Of a DNA stretch of 64,000 nucleotides, positions 41,235 to 50,427 are shown in pieces. The notes beneath the pieces were generated by a model, which saw only the letters and a list, made by a program, of their open reading frames with translations, did no database searches and was not told the origin of the DNA. Numbering within the stretch: the first letter of the stretch is position 1; each line of letters opens with the position of its first letter. This stretch comes from a bacterium (GTDB lineage: Bacteria > Vulcanimicrobiota > Xenobia > Xenobiales > JADMJV01), in assembly GCA_018780265.1 (NCBI GenBank), contig JADMJV010000068.1:176596-240595 (forward strand), in the 5' to 3' direction. The position numbers and the translations under genes were made by a program.

Positions 41235-41959
41235 AAGTCGTTGCCATCCTACAGGCCCGTCTGGGATCTACCCGACTGCCGGGAAAAGTCCTCAAAGAGG
41301 TGCAGGGTAAGTCGTTGTTGGAGCATCAGTGCGAGCGACTCTCCCGATGCAAGAGTCTGTCCCGACAGGTGGTGGCCACCACTACCCTGGAGGCCGATCA
41401 AGCGATTGTTCAACAGTGTGAAGACATGGGGGTCGCCTGTTTTCGGGGCTCCGAATCTGACGTGTTGGAGCGCTATCAGTTCGCGGCTGTGGCCTTTCAG
41501 GCCGAAGTTGTGGTTCGCCTGACCTCTGATTGCCCTCTAGTCGACCCCCATGTAGTGGATCAAGTGGTGCACCTCTACCTTGATTCCCACTTCGACTACG
41601 TCTCCAACTGTCAGCGTCGAACCTATCCGCGAGGTCTGGATTGCGAGGTCTTCTCGGCTCGCTCTCTGCTTATCGCTCATCAGGAAGCCCGCTTGCCGCA
41701 AGAGCGAGAGCATGTAACCCCCTTCTTCTATACGCGTCCAGAGCGTTTCTCGATAGGCCATCATCTGTTTCACCGGGACCTTAGCGGGCACCGTTGGACG
41801 GTGGATACCGAGGCCGACTTTCAGCTCATCGAAAAGGTCTATGATGCTCTCTATCCTGGCTCTCCACAATTTTCTATGCACGACGTGCTTTCCGTACTCG
41901 AGCAGCACCCCGAGTGGGTCGCAATCAATGCCGAGGTTCAGCAAAAGCCTCTAGCCTGA
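41231..41959 (+). CDS. SpsF-like cytidylyltransferase, probable CMP-pseudaminate synthase
   Basis: 242 residues. VVAILQARLGSTRLPGKVL is the nucleotide-binding start of the cytidylyltransferase/SpsF family, with DVLERYQFAA and VRLTSDCPLVDP following and RWTVDTEADF late. Classical PseF is a CMP-NeuAc-synthetase relative; this SpsF-type protein occupies its place, so I infer CMP activation of pseudaminic acid, not proven. TTG 41231 overlaps the pseC stop as TTGA. Last gene of the operon, ending 3 bp from the convergent hisF-like gene. Confidence 0.75.
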   Translation: MKVVAILQARLGSTRLPGKVLKEVQGKSLLEHQCERLSRCKSLSRQVVATTTLEADQAIVQQCEDMGVACFRGSESDVLERYQFAAVAFQAEVVVRLTSDCPLVDPHVVDQVVHLYLDSHFDYVSNCQRRTYPRGLDCEVFSARSLLIAHQEARLPQEREHVTPFFYTRPERFSIGHHLFHRDLSGHRWTVDTEADFQLIEKVYDALYPGSPQFSMHDVLSVLEQHPEWVAINAEVQQKPLA

Positions 41960-41962
41960 GGG

Positions 41963-42709
41963 TCACAGCCGAACGGGTAGGCCGGCATCGGCCATGGCCA
42001 GCTTGACCTGTCGGGGGGTCAGTTCGGTGAAATGGAAAAGGCTGGCCGCCGCCACCGCGGAGGCCCCTCCTTCTACGACGGCTGCTACAAAGTCGGCGGG
42101 TTTTCCCGCCCCGCCCGAGGCGATGACGGGAATATTCACCTGGCGAGAAACCGCACCAATCAAAGCCAGATCGTATCCCGCCATGGTTCCATCCGAGGCT
42201 ATCGAGGTGAGCAAGATTTCCCCAGCGCCCAGGTCGGCGGCTCTCTGAGCTGCATCCACTGGATTCATCTCGCGCTCCCGCGAGCCGCTATGCGAGTGAC
42301 ACAGACCCCCAGGCCCTACGTCGAGACTGACCACGATACATTGCGAACCAAAGAGTTCGGCGCCCTGCTTCACCAGTTCTGGGGTGTCGAAAAAGGCGCT
42401 GTTAAGACAGACTTTGTCGGCTCCCGCGCGCAGCAAGGCCTGCATTTCATCCACGTTTGTCAACCCGCCCCCCACCGTCAGTGGAACGGTGCAATGAGCC
42501 GAAAATTCAGCCACGCTGGCAAAGTCAGGAGGTCGATTCTCGCGAGTGGCGGTGATGTCGACGACGATCAACTCATCCACGTCGCGCAAATTGTACACTC
42601 GGATGGCCGGCACCACGGGTCCAACCCGGCGCCAACTGTCGAAACCGACGCCCTTGACCAGGCCAACATCTTTCCAGAGCAAGGTGGGAATCACCCGGAC
42701 TTTAAGCAC
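41963..42709 (-). CDS. HisF-like acetamidino-modification protein (first triad)
   Basis: 248 residues of a HisF-type TIM barrel. LTVGGG and GAGEILLTSIASDGTMAGYD match the phosphate-binding and catalytic regions. At the position of HisF Asp11 the sequence reads IPTLLWKD, so Leu replaces the catalytic Asp (true HisF has CLDV). Such proteins, with HisH and a WbpG/PseA amidotransferase, make acetamidino groups on surface sugars instead of histidine. The HisH and amidotransferase genes follow on this strand. GTG start. Confidence 0.85.
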   Translation of the reverse strand: MLKVRVIPTLLWKDVGLVKGVGFDSWRRVGPVVPAIRVYNLRDVDELIVVDITATRENRPPDFASVAEFSAHCTVPLTVGGGLTNVDEMQALLRAGADKVCLNSAFFDTPELVKQGAELFGSQCIVVSLDVGPGGLCHSHSGSREREMNPVDAAQRAADLGAGEILLTSIASDGTMAGYDLALIGAVSRQVNIPVIASGGAGKPADFVAAVVEGGASAVAAASLFHFTELTPRQVKLAMADAGLPVRL

Positions 42710-42715
42710 GCATTT

Positions 42716-43330
42716 TTACCACCGTAAAAAGTTTTTCAGGAAGCAGCCGCCGATTTTTGAGCTTTTTTCCGGGTGGAACTGAGTGCCCACTACATTACGG
42801 CGATTTACAATGGAAGAAAATCCACCGCAATAGGGGGTCGTTGCCAGGCTGTCCTCATTGTTGGCCGTTTTAAAGTGAAAAGAATGAACGAAATAGAAGT
42901 CTTTTCCAGCTTCAATGTCCTCCAAGAGGGGATGGGGACGGGCAGGGTGGACTTCGTTCCAGCCTGCGTGGGGAATTCTCTCCTGTTGGGTAGGGGTGAG
43001 GGCGATGACCTGACCCGGGATTAAGTTCAGACCCGGAGCGGGGGTTTGGCTTCCCTCCCAACCCTCCGAGGCCAGCAATTGCATACCCAGACAAATACCC
43101 AACAGTGGAACTCCGCGCAGGGCGGCTGCTTGCAGAGGCTCGACCAGGCCCAATCGGCGCAGGTTGAGCATGGCTTCCCGAAAATTGCCCACCCCTGGCA
43201 AAATCAGTCGTTGGCAGGCTGCCACCGCCGCCGCTTCGTCGCTGACGACAACCGAAGCGCCTTCACGTTCGCAGGCACGCCGAACGGATGCCAGATTACC
43301 CAGGCCATAGTCGACCACCAGAACCTTCAC
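42716..43330 (-). CDS. hisH: HisH-like glutamine amidotransferase (first triad)
   Basis: 204 residues, class I glutamine amidotransferase. Nucleophile Cys in LLGICLGMQLLASEGWEG, with FVHSFHF and TQFHPEKS supplying the His and Glu of the triad. It releases ammonia from glutamine for the HisF-like barrel beside it. GTG start overlapping the previous stop (GTGA). In this operon it serves sugar acetamidino formation, not histidine synthesis, judged from the neighbours and HisF substitution. Confidence 0.88.
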   Translation of the reverse strand: MKVLVVDYGLGNLASVRRACEREGASVVVSDEAAAVAACQRLILPGVGNFREAMLNLRRLGLVEPLQAAALRGVPLLGICLGMQLLASEGWEGSQTPAPGLNLIPGQVIALTPTQQERIPHAGWNEVHPARPHPLLEDIEAGKDFYFVHSFHFKTANNEDSLATTPYCGGFSSIVNRRNVVGTQFHPEKSSKIGGCFLKNFLRW

Positions 43331-44478
43331 AGATTGTCGTCGTTCAACTTCTTCAAGTTTCCCTGGCGGTCTTTGAGCAGTTGGCCGGTTGAATCCAACT
43401 GAAAAATGCGTTTGTTGGTAAAGCGGTCACAGATGGCGACAAACTCATCGACGCTCATTTCCAGGGGAGCAAGAATGTCTTGCAGTGGTTTGCCCAGGTA
43501 CATCCAGGGGAAGTTGCAGTCGTGCATTTTGACCAGTTGCAAACCTTGCTCTCGACTGAGACGGCCCCGACGAATGTGCATGCAGGCCAGATCCGTGGCT
43601 CGGCCAAAGCCAAACTTCAAAAACTTGAAATAGTCGTGGATTCCGGTCTGGTAATTGTCCAGATTTTCATAGTTGACGATCGATCCCTCCACCGCCTTGG
43701 GGTAGGTCGTGAAGCCGTATCCCTGCGCTATCAGGGCGTTGGTATAACCGTCCCAAGGAGCAAAGTAACCCAGAAAGAGCGCCGTCACCCCCACCCTGCG
43801 TAGCTCTTCGTCGCTGGGGTAGGTATACTGAATCAGATCAGCAGGGCGCAAACCTTCCATGCCGATGAGATCAGAAACCCGAAGACCCAGCAACCCGCCA
43901 AACTCTTCCAGCCAGCGCCGGGTCATGAATTTTTCCTGGGTTGAGGCAGCCGGGCCACCGTATTCGTTCTGGGGATTTTCTCCGTAGACGATCAGGGAAA
44001 CCCCCAGTTGGACAGCCAACCGAACCGGAGTCGTAAAAATCGACACGTGCTCGGGCCACGAGATGTCACCCACTTCCAACAGCCCGATTCGGTTCAACTT
44101 GGCGCGAACTTTGGGATTCCCAGAAACCTCGATCAGGTCCACACCCAGTGCTCGCAGATTGTCGAGATTCTTTCTCCCCAGATCCGAGAGGTCGCAGGTG
44201 GTTGCGGTGACGCATAGCGGGGTCATGCCCAGTTGCAACAATCGTAGCACCTGACAAGTGCTGTCTTTTCCTCCGCTGACCGGCACAATGCAATCCCAGT
44301 TGGTGCCCGATGGACAGCGATATTCCTGGAGCAGCCGCTTGAGGTCCCGGTCTCGTTGCTGCCAATCCACCCTCTCTCGGTCCAGGTAGTTGGTGCAAGC
44401 ATTGCAAACACCGGTCGGACTAAAGTGCAAGTCCGGCTTGGTAGATGGCATCACGCAGTGGGTGCAGTAGGTGAGCAA
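43327..44478 (-). CDS. pseA: N-acetyl sugar amidotransferase (WbpG/PseA type, first triad)
   Basis: 383 residues. An N-terminal zinc-type CTHC...CNAC pair is followed by the PP-loop VSGGKDSTCQVLRLL, TTCDLSDLGRKNLDNLRALG and a C-terminal helical region. WbpG/PseA acts with HisH and HisF partners to convert an acetamido to an acetamidino group (e.g. Pse5Ac7Am). TTG 44478 is preceded by GAGGAG. With the convergent Pse operon, pseudaminic acid is the likely substrate. It lies 12 bp after the Pse-associated methylase. Confidence 0.88.
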   Translation of the reverse strand: MLTYCTHCVMPSTKPDLHFSPTGVCNACTNYLDRERVDWQQRDRDLKRLLQEYRCPSGTNWDCIVPVSGGKDSTCQVLRLLQLGMTPLCVTATTCDLSDLGRKNLDNLRALGVDLIEVSGNPKVRAKLNRIGLLEVGDISWPEHVSIFTTPVRLAVQLGVSLIVYGENPQNEYGGPAASTQEKFMTRRWLEEFGGLLGLRVSDLIGMEGLRPADLIQYTYPSDEELRRVGVTALFLGYFAPWDGYTNALIAQGYGFTTYPKAVEGSIVNYENLDNYQTGIHDYFKFLKFGFGRATDLACMHIRRGRLSREQGLQLVKMHDCNFPWMYLGKPLQDILAPLEMSVDEFVAICDRFTNKRIFQLDSTGQLLKDRQGNLKKLNDDNL

Positions 44479-44490
44479 TTCAGGTTCTCC

Positions 44491-45123
44491 TCATCGCTTG
44501 CGAAACAACGTCCAGGTGGTATTGTCCCAGGCTGGCTCCAGCCGTTTCCAGAGAAAGCCGTAGCCGACCACCTCAACCTGGGCGCAGTGCGTGTCCAAAA
44601 ACTCGCCGGCGAAGTCTCGCTTATAAAGTCGTTCGGATTCTCCTCGGTAGGGAATCTCCTGGGGGGAAGGATTGAAGTATTCGTTGATCAGCACGTAGCG
44701 CTCCGAAAGGTGCAGCATCTTCTGATAGACCCCGGGTAAATCGTTGGGGTTGAGGTGGATCAAAACCCCACAAGAGAATACCAGATCAAAGGTTCTGGTC
44801 GGTTGATAGTCCTGGATTGCCCCCAGCCAGGCCCGGATCCCAGGCAGTGTGTGCAGAACAGCAAAAGCATCGGGATTGATTTCCACGGCCCCAAGGTCCA
44901 GTCCCGGACTCAATCCTTTCAACGCCTGTAAGTTCTCGCCAATATTGGCGCCCAGTTCGCAGACGGAGTGCAGGTTGCCGGTCAAGGCCAGAATTTTGGA
45001 CCAGAAACCCAGGCGGGCCTGGGCCAGATCACGGTTGCGCAGGGCATAGGCAGTGCCGAACTCATTCTTCCAAAAGGCTTCCTGAGGGGTCTCCAGACGG
45101 GGGGTAGATTCAAGGGGTTCCAA
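44491..45123 (-). CDS. Pseudaminic acid biosynthesis-associated methylase
   Basis: 210 residues. WKNEFGTAYALRNRD (about 18-32) begins a small SAM methyltransferase, with SVCELGANIGENLQAL, VEINPDA and DLVFSCGVLIHLNPNDL. This matches the methylase family that co-occurs with pseudaminic acid genes. TTG 45123 lies about 10 nt after AGGAGG and overlaps the ABC transporter stop by 14 nt. It likely methylates a nonulosonic acid or its precursor; the exact site is unknown. Confidence 0.85.
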   Translation of the reverse strand: MEPLESTPRLETPQEAFWKNEFGTAYALRNRDLAQARLGFWSKILALTGNLHSVCELGANIGENLQALKGLSPGLDLGAVEINPDAFAVLHTLPGIRAWLGAIQDYQPTRTFDLVFSCGVLIHLNPNDLPGVYQKMLHLSERYVLINEYFNPSPQEIPYRGESERLYKRDFAGEFLDTHCAQVEVVGYGFLWKRLEPAWDNTTWTLFRKR

Positions 45124-46939
45124 CTTTTTCGATCCTCCTATCGGTCGGGGTCTGCCGGACCAGTTTGTGGAAGGCCGGACAACTGTGTTGTAGATCCTCG
45201 GCTCGACCGCAACCCACCAGTTTGCCTTTCTCCATTACAAATATTTTGTCGAAGTCCCACACCGTGTTGAGGCGATGGGCTACGACGATCAGAGTCTTTC
45301 TGCCCCTTAAACCGTCCAGCGCTTTCAAAATCAAGTCCTCGGTGGCGTTGTCAAGGGCACTGGTGGCTTCATCAAACAAAACCACTTCTGGATCGTGGTA
45401 AAGCGCCCGCGCTATACTGAGTCGTTGACACTGTCCTCCGCTCAAGCGCACGCCTCTTTCTCCGATGGCCGAGAGGTAGCCTTGAGGCAATTCGTTGACG
45501 ATAAAATCGTGAATGTAGGCTGACCTGCAGGCTTGCTCGACCCGGGCCTGGTCGATCCCTTCGGGGGGAACCCCGAAGGCCACATTGTCCCGCACCGAGG
45601 CGTCCAGCAAATAGACATTTTGCGGAACGTAGCCCACCTTCGAGAGCCAGGCCGGGGTGTTGGCAGGGGTAAGTGGAGTCTCGTCGATCAAAATCTGCCC
45701 CCGAACGGGGACTCGCAAGCCCAACAGCAAGTCCATCAGAGTCGACTTGCCGGCACCCGTCGACCCCACTAGAGCCACTCGCTCGTTCTTCTCGATCCGC
45801 AGGCTAATGGACTGCAAAGTGGTTTCCACGCCCGGGTAGGAAAAGTCCACTTCGTGCAGGTGAATGGCCCGCTGAAACTCTAGAGAGGGGCTGACTTCAG
45901 ACGGCGGGCGCCGTCCCGGCTCTGGAGTCAACAATTGCTCCACTCGAAACGCCGAAGGGTTGAGAAAACGAATCTGGACCCAGTGAAAGATGGCTTGCTG
46001 CAAGGGAGGCAGGAGTCGAATTCCGGCAATGGCGTAGGCCGACAAAATGGGCAGGCCATTGGCCAGGTTTCCATCGCGAGTATGGAAGTAGACCAGGATC
46101 ACGATAATCGTGGTCAGGATGGAGAACTCCAGTCCCATCCGGGTTACGTGGGGAGGCATGCCGCGAACCACTTCAGGATGCACGGCGGCCTCCGCGGAGG
46201 TCCGAAATCGGCGCACAAAGTAGTCTTCGGTTTGAGTCACCTTCAGCTCCCGAGTTCCCCCAAATACGTCGGCGGCCAGTTCGTACATCTGAGTCAGCGA
46301 CTGAAGGCTCTGATGGCCTGCAGCCACCAGCGGCCGATGCACGAAGCGAAAAACCACATAAAAGGAGAGCAGCAAGGCCCCCGCCAGAGTGATGGCCAGT
46401 CGCAGTTGAGCCAACATGAAAAAGCAAGCCAAAATGGAGACACGAATGGTGATTCCCACCAATTGTGTCAGCGAACTCATGCTCAAAATGACACGCTCCA
46501 CGTCGGCCATGACCGATTTGCTGAGTTCCCCCGAATTCTGCGATTCGTACCAGCCCAAGGACTTGTGCGCCAGCTCGGCCAGCAGGCGCGTGCCCAGGGA
46601 AGCCTTCTGTTGATAAACCACCTTCAAGGCAAAGTATTGGTAATAGACCACCGTGCCATTGGCTACCAGGTTGCCCGCCACAAACAACAGGGCCAGCGCC
46701 AGGGCGTAGGACTCTTCATTGACGCCAATGGCAGTCAATTGACTGTGCCACTTCTCGATCCAGATTTTGCTACCGCCAAAGGGCCCGGTGCGCGTGGCTG
46801 CGGCCATAAAAGGAATAATCAAGCCGACGCTGAGGGTCTCTAGAAATCCGGCCAGAGTGGACAGCAGTGCCAGCATCACAAAATCACGCCGGGCTCGCCC
46901 ATCCAGCACTATCCATAAGGAACGGAGCGACTGCATCAA
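45110..46939 (-). CDS. ABC transporter, fused membrane and ATP-binding domains (PglK/MsbA type)
   Basis: 609 residues. The N-terminal half has six membrane helices (ABC_membrane). The ATPase has Walker A GSTGAGKST (about 390), signature LSGGQCQR and Walker B VVLFDEATSALD with H-loop VVAHR. It resembles flippases for lipid-linked oligosaccharides. With a Wzx-type flippase also in the window, the two may serve different chains. It overlaps the ligase upstream as ATGA, so the reverse-strand set from ligase to hisF looks like one transcript. Confidence 0.9.
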   Translation of the reverse strand: MMQSLRSLWIVLDGRARRDFVMLALLSTLAGFLETLSVGLIIPFMAAATRTGPFGGSKIWIEKWHSQLTAIGVNEESYALALALLFVAGNLVANGTVVYYQYFALKVVYQQKASLGTRLLAELAHKSLGWYESQNSGELSKSVMADVERVILSMSSLTQLVGITIRVSILACFFMLAQLRLAITLAGALLLSFYVVFRFVHRPLVAAGHQSLQSLTQMYELAADVFGGTRELKVTQTEDYFVRRFRTSAEAAVHPEVVRGMPPHVTRMGLEFSILTTIIVILVYFHTRDGNLANGLPILSAYAIAGIRLLPPLQQAIFHWVQIRFLNPSAFRVEQLLTPEPGRRPPSEVSPSLEFQRAIHLHEVDFSYPGVETTLQSISLRIEKNERVALVGSTGAGKSTLMDLLLGLRVPVRGQILIDETPLTPANTPAWLSKVGYVPQNVYLLDASVRDNVAFGVPPEGIDQARVEQACRSAYIHDFIVNELPQGYLSAIGERGVRLSGGQCQRLSIARALYHDPEVVLFDEATSALDNATEDLILKALDGLRGRKTLIVVAHRLNTVWDFDKIFVMEKGKLVGCGRAEDLQHSCPAFHKLVRQTPTDRRIEKVGTP

Positions 46940-49383
46940 GGCTGCAAGTCCTCCAGTTCTTCTTGCGGGCTGCTTTTCAATTGGCGCAAACGCTCTTCGA
47001 TCAAGGGTCTTTGGGGTGAGATCGCCAGAGCCTCACGGTAATAGCCCCGGGCGAGTTCCGTGAGACCCTGTTCGGCACACAGGTCTCCCAGACGGATGCG
47101 CAGACTGCCGTCTTGATCATAAGGCAGGCCGTCCCGGAGGGCCCCCCGGGCCTCGGACTTCTGGCCCCTTTTTAGGAAAACGTCACTTACTGTTTGGCGC
47201 GCCCAGGCCTGACGCTGATGGGTAATGACGTAGTCTTCCAATTGGGTCACCACCAGGTCCAACTCGCCCCGGGCCACCTGAAGTTCAGACCAGCGCCGCC
47301 ACACCCTTTCTGCCAGGGACGGGTCTAACCCGGAGGTGTCCCGGCGCATTTTGTTCAGCACGGCCAGTTCCTGGTCCGTGTCGCCAGCCGCTCCGCGGGC
47401 CAGAGCGATTTCCAAAAGTACATCCATTCTCTGGGGAGCCAGATTTCGCAACTGCTTGAGGATACGCAAGGAGGTGCTGAAGTCCTTGATCTGCTGGCCA
47501 CGAGCGGCTGCCTGGAGGCCCAATAGAGTGGCGCGCTCGCTGTCGGCTCTGGCGATCTCGACCAGAAAGGTGGTCCCGCGGGCCGGCGCTTTGGACTCCA
47601 GTAAGAAAATCAGGTCGGCCAGGGCAGAGTCGTCGGCCACCAGTCCGGTGCGTTCCACGGAACTCAGGGTCCGTGTGGCCTCGACGTACTGGCCCGAGAG
47701 AATCTGATTGCGGGCTTGGGCCCGCCGAACGTGAGAACTGTAGGGAGCGTAGCCCTGGGCCATGTCCAGGTAGCGTTCCGCTTCCAAAAACTGGCCTCTC
47801 TCCTGGCAAAAGCGAATCAGGCTTAACAGGATTTGCAGGTCCCGAGGGCTGGCCTCATGAGCGTTGAGGAGTGCCTGACTCTGTTCGTCCAGCCAGTGGC
47901 TCTTTCCCGAGAAGACGAAGGCACGCCGGCACAGTTCGGCGATCTTCAATTGAACCTGAAAGTTGTCGGGCTGCTTGCGGCCCGCGGCGCGCAAGAATTC
48001 GACGGCACTTTCCCAATCCAGCACCGCTTCGGACTGAATGACCTGATGACGGGCTCGCTCCATCATAAGACTGGTCAGGCCCCAGCGAACCGTCCAGAGG
48101 CCCCAGGCTGCCAACAAAACGGCTACGGGAAAGGCCTTCGGGCTCCAGGCCGAGGCTTGGGCCTCGCTCCGGCTAAGGCTACTCAGCCCTCCGCTAAGAC
48201 CGAAACTGGCGCCGATCCACAATAAGTCGGCGGGAACCGGGCAGGCAAAGTTCAAAGTGCAGTAGGTAGCCACTCCGAGCGTAGCAGCGATTTGGGCGGC
48301 AACCCACGGAGTTGGACTGCGATAACTGCGCCAAACGACCGCCAGCGAAGCGAGCAACAGGGACATCCAGGCGAGACCCCCGGGAACTCCGGCCTCGACC
48401 ATCCATTGTACGTAGTCGTTGTGGGCCACGTTCATGTAGTCCTCTCCCTCGGCCAGCGGGGGACGGTCTTGCTGATAGCTGAGTGAGAAACAGCCCAAAC
48501 CACATCCGAGCAAAGGGTGTCTGGCAATCGATTTGTAGCCGTAGCGAACAACGTCCAGGCGGCTCTTGATGGCCACGGGGTCCTCGCCGCGGGCCAGCCT
48601 CTCCCATTTTTGGACCAATTGCAGATTGCCCCCGGCCGCCATCAGGGCCAGCAATGCCACTGTGGGGATCAGAAACAACTTGGCCGCCAAATTTCTGAGC
48701 TCCACCGAGCGACTGGCGGCCAGCGTAAACAAGAATCCCGCGTATCCCACCGCCAGAGCCAACAAGCCCGCCCTGGAGGCAGTGAGGATGAGGGCCGAAA
48801 TCAAAACCACCAATCCCAACACGTAGGGCAGTCGCCAGGGTCCCCGTTGCTCGACGGCCAATCCCAAGGCCCAAAACGTGGCCAGCAAAGGGATGACTGA
48901 ATAACAGTCCTGATTGGTAAAGGTCGACGTAAGCGCACTCTCACTGGCCGACGATGACCACAGAACCAGTCCATGCAAACTGCTGCCCACCGCAACAAGA
49001 AAGAAGAGAGTGGCCGCCTCCTGCCATTGCGAGCGAGTGTGCACCCCCAGTTCTAAAATCAGCACGGCCGCCACCATACCACTCAGAGATGCCGCTCCAG
49101 CCGCACTGAGATGGGGGGCCAAACTGTTGGTGCAACTGAGCAGGCCGAACATTGCCAGCAACAAAGCAGCCACGGTCAGACGAGGCCTGGGAATCCACCC
49201 TCGCTGCCAAAGCAAAGCCGCGCCTCCCATCAAGGCCAGCCCGTTACAGAGCCAGTGAAGCGTGGGAGCGGCTCCGGTCACCCCTGGATTGCCGGTTAGC
49301 GATAGCGCCATCAACCCGGCCAGGAGGCGAGCCAGTGCGCGCGGAACTACATGCCCCGCTGTCGGCGATAGTCTAAATACCAT
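46936..49383 (-). CDS. O-antigen ligase family protein with C-terminal TPR region
   Basis: 815 residues. The first ~440 have many membrane helices and a Wzy_C/WaaL pattern: GCGLGCFSLSYQQDRPP and MNVAHNDYVQWMVEAGVPGGL. From about 470 to 800 lie tetratricopeptide-like helices (SEAVLDWESAVEFLRAAGRK, AERYLDMAQGYAPYSSH, YREALAISPQRP). Such bimodular ligases transfer glycans to lipid or protein, and the TPR part may bind protein acceptors. It overlaps the epimerase by 37 nt; ATG 49383 is used, and an internal later start is possible. Confidence 0.85.
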   Translation of the reverse strand: MVFRLSPTAGHVVPRALARLLAGLMALSLTGNPGVTGAAPTLHWLCNGLALMGGAALLWQRGWIPRPRLTVAALLLAMFGLLSCTNSLAPHLSAAGAASLSGMVAAVLILELGVHTRSQWQEAATLFFLVAVGSSLHGLVLWSSSASESALTSTFTNQDCYSVIPLLATFWALGLAVEQRGPWRLPYVLGLVVLISALILTASRAGLLALAVGYAGFLFTLAASRSVELRNLAAKLFLIPTVALLALMAAGGNLQLVQKWERLARGEDPVAIKSRLDVVRYGYKSIARHPLLGCGLGCFSLSYQQDRPPLAEGEDYMNVAHNDYVQWMVEAGVPGGLAWMSLLLASLAVVWRSYRSPTPWVAAQIAATLGVATYCTLNFACPVPADLLWIGASFGLSGGLSSLSRSEAQASAWSPKAFPVAVLLAAWGLWTVRWGLTSLMMERARHQVIQSEAVLDWESAVEFLRAAGRKQPDNFQVQLKIAELCRRAFVFSGKSHWLDEQSQALLNAHEASPRDLQILLSLIRFCQERGQFLEAERYLDMAQGYAPYSSHVRRAQARNQILSGQYVEATRTLSSVERTGLVADDSALADLIFLLESKAPARGTTFLVEIARADSERATLLGLQAAARGQQIKDFSTSLRILKQLRNLAPQRMDVLLEIALARGAAGDTDQELAVLNKMRRDTSGLDPSLAERVWRRWSELQVARGELDLVVTQLEDYVITHQRQAWARQTVSDVFLKRGQKSEARGALRDGLPYDQDGSLRIRLGDLCAEQGLTELARGYYREALAISPQRPLIEERLRQLKSSPQEELEDLQP

Positions 49384-50336
49384 TCCATGGACCGTTGAAT
49401 GCCCCGCTCCAGCGGAGTATCGGGGCGAAAACCAACGTATGCCTCCAAGTCGGAAGTGTCTGCAAACGTTTCCACAACGTCACCGGTCTGCAGGGCCTTT
49501 AATTCTATCACAGCTTTTTTGCCTAAGTTTTTCTCAATCAACTGTACGAAGAAGGTCAGGTCCACCGGACTGTGGTTCCCGATATTGAAAAGATTGGCCG
49601 GCGCCTCTTGCTCGGCGGTTACAGGCGGCCGATCCAACAACCGGACCACACCTTCTACGATGTCGTCGACATAGGTAAAGTCGCGGCGCATCTTGCCGAA
49701 GTTAAAAAGTTCTATGGGCCTTTCTTCCAAAATGGCTTTGGCAAAAATGTACAGGGCCATGTCAGGGCGACCCCAAGGTCCATAAACCGTAAAGAAGCGC
49801 AACCCTGTGGTGGGAAGCTGATACATCCAGGAGTAGGAGTGAGCCATCAACTCGTTGGCCCTTTTGGTGGCTCCGTACAGGGACACCGGACGGTCCGCTT
49901 TGTCGTTGGTGGAAAACGGAAGTTTCTGATTGGCACCATATACAGAACTCGACGAGGCGTAAATCAGATGACCTACTTCCTGGTGGCGACAACCTTCCAG
50001 GATGTTAAGAAACCCCTCCAGGTTGGAACTGGTGTAGGCATGGGGATGAGTTTTTGAGTAGCGCACACCGGCTTGGGCCGCCAGGTGTACGACTCGGCTA
50101 AAAGCCCTCTGAGCAAAGAATTCCGCCGACTTATGCCGATCGGCCAGATCAAAGTGAACGCACTCCAGACCCGCCTCTTGAAGCTGGGCCAGTCGGTCGC
50201 GCTTGAGTTGCACGTCGTAGTATTCGTTGAGATTGTCCACTCCAATCACGGAATACCCATCGCGCAACAGGCGTTGGCAAAGGTGGAACCCGATGAAGCC
50301 GGCACATCCCGTAACCAGAAGCGGCCTGGGTGACAC
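49347..50336 (-). CDS. NAD-dependent epimerase, UDP-glucuronate 4-epimerase type
   Basis: 329 residues. GCAGFIGFHLCQRLLRDG, GVDNLNEYYDVQLKRDRL (the NxYYDxxLKxxRL start of UDP-GlcA 4-epimerases), HLAAQAGVRYS, SSSSVYG, SLYGATKRANELMAHSY and FFTVYGPWGRPDMAL are all present. It interconverts UDP-GlcA and UDP-GalA with bound NAD. Ugd at 388 can supply the substrate. GTG start. It precedes the O-antigen ligase and overlaps it. Confidence 0.88.
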   Translation of the reverse strand: MSPRPLLVTGCAGFIGFHLCQRLLRDGYSVIGVDNLNEYYDVQLKRDRLAQLQEAGLECVHFDLADRHKSAEFFAQRAFSRVVHLAAQAGVRYSKTHPHAYTSSNLEGFLNILEGCRHQEVGHLIYASSSSVYGANQKLPFSTNDKADRPVSLYGATKRANELMAHSYSWMYQLPTTGLRFFTVYGPWGRPDMALYIFAKAILEERPIELFNFGKMRRDFTYVDDIVEGVVRLLDRPPVTAEQEAPANLFNIGNHSPVDLTFFVQLIEKNLGKKAVIELKALQTGDVVETFADTSDLEAYVGFRPDTPLERGIQRSMEWYLDYRRQRGM

Positions 50337-50427
50337 CGGTCGGTGCTTCAGGTGTCACTCTCGCGACTCCTGCAGCCAGGACTAGGATGATGTTCCCATT
50401 GGGGTTCAGACATTTGTCGGGTGCCCA

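Noticed and set aside
42716..43330. Histidine-biosynthesis role for the HisF/HisH pairs
   Set aside because: No other his genes nearby, both HisF-like proteins lack the Asp11 equivalent, and both lie with WbpG-type amidotransferases.
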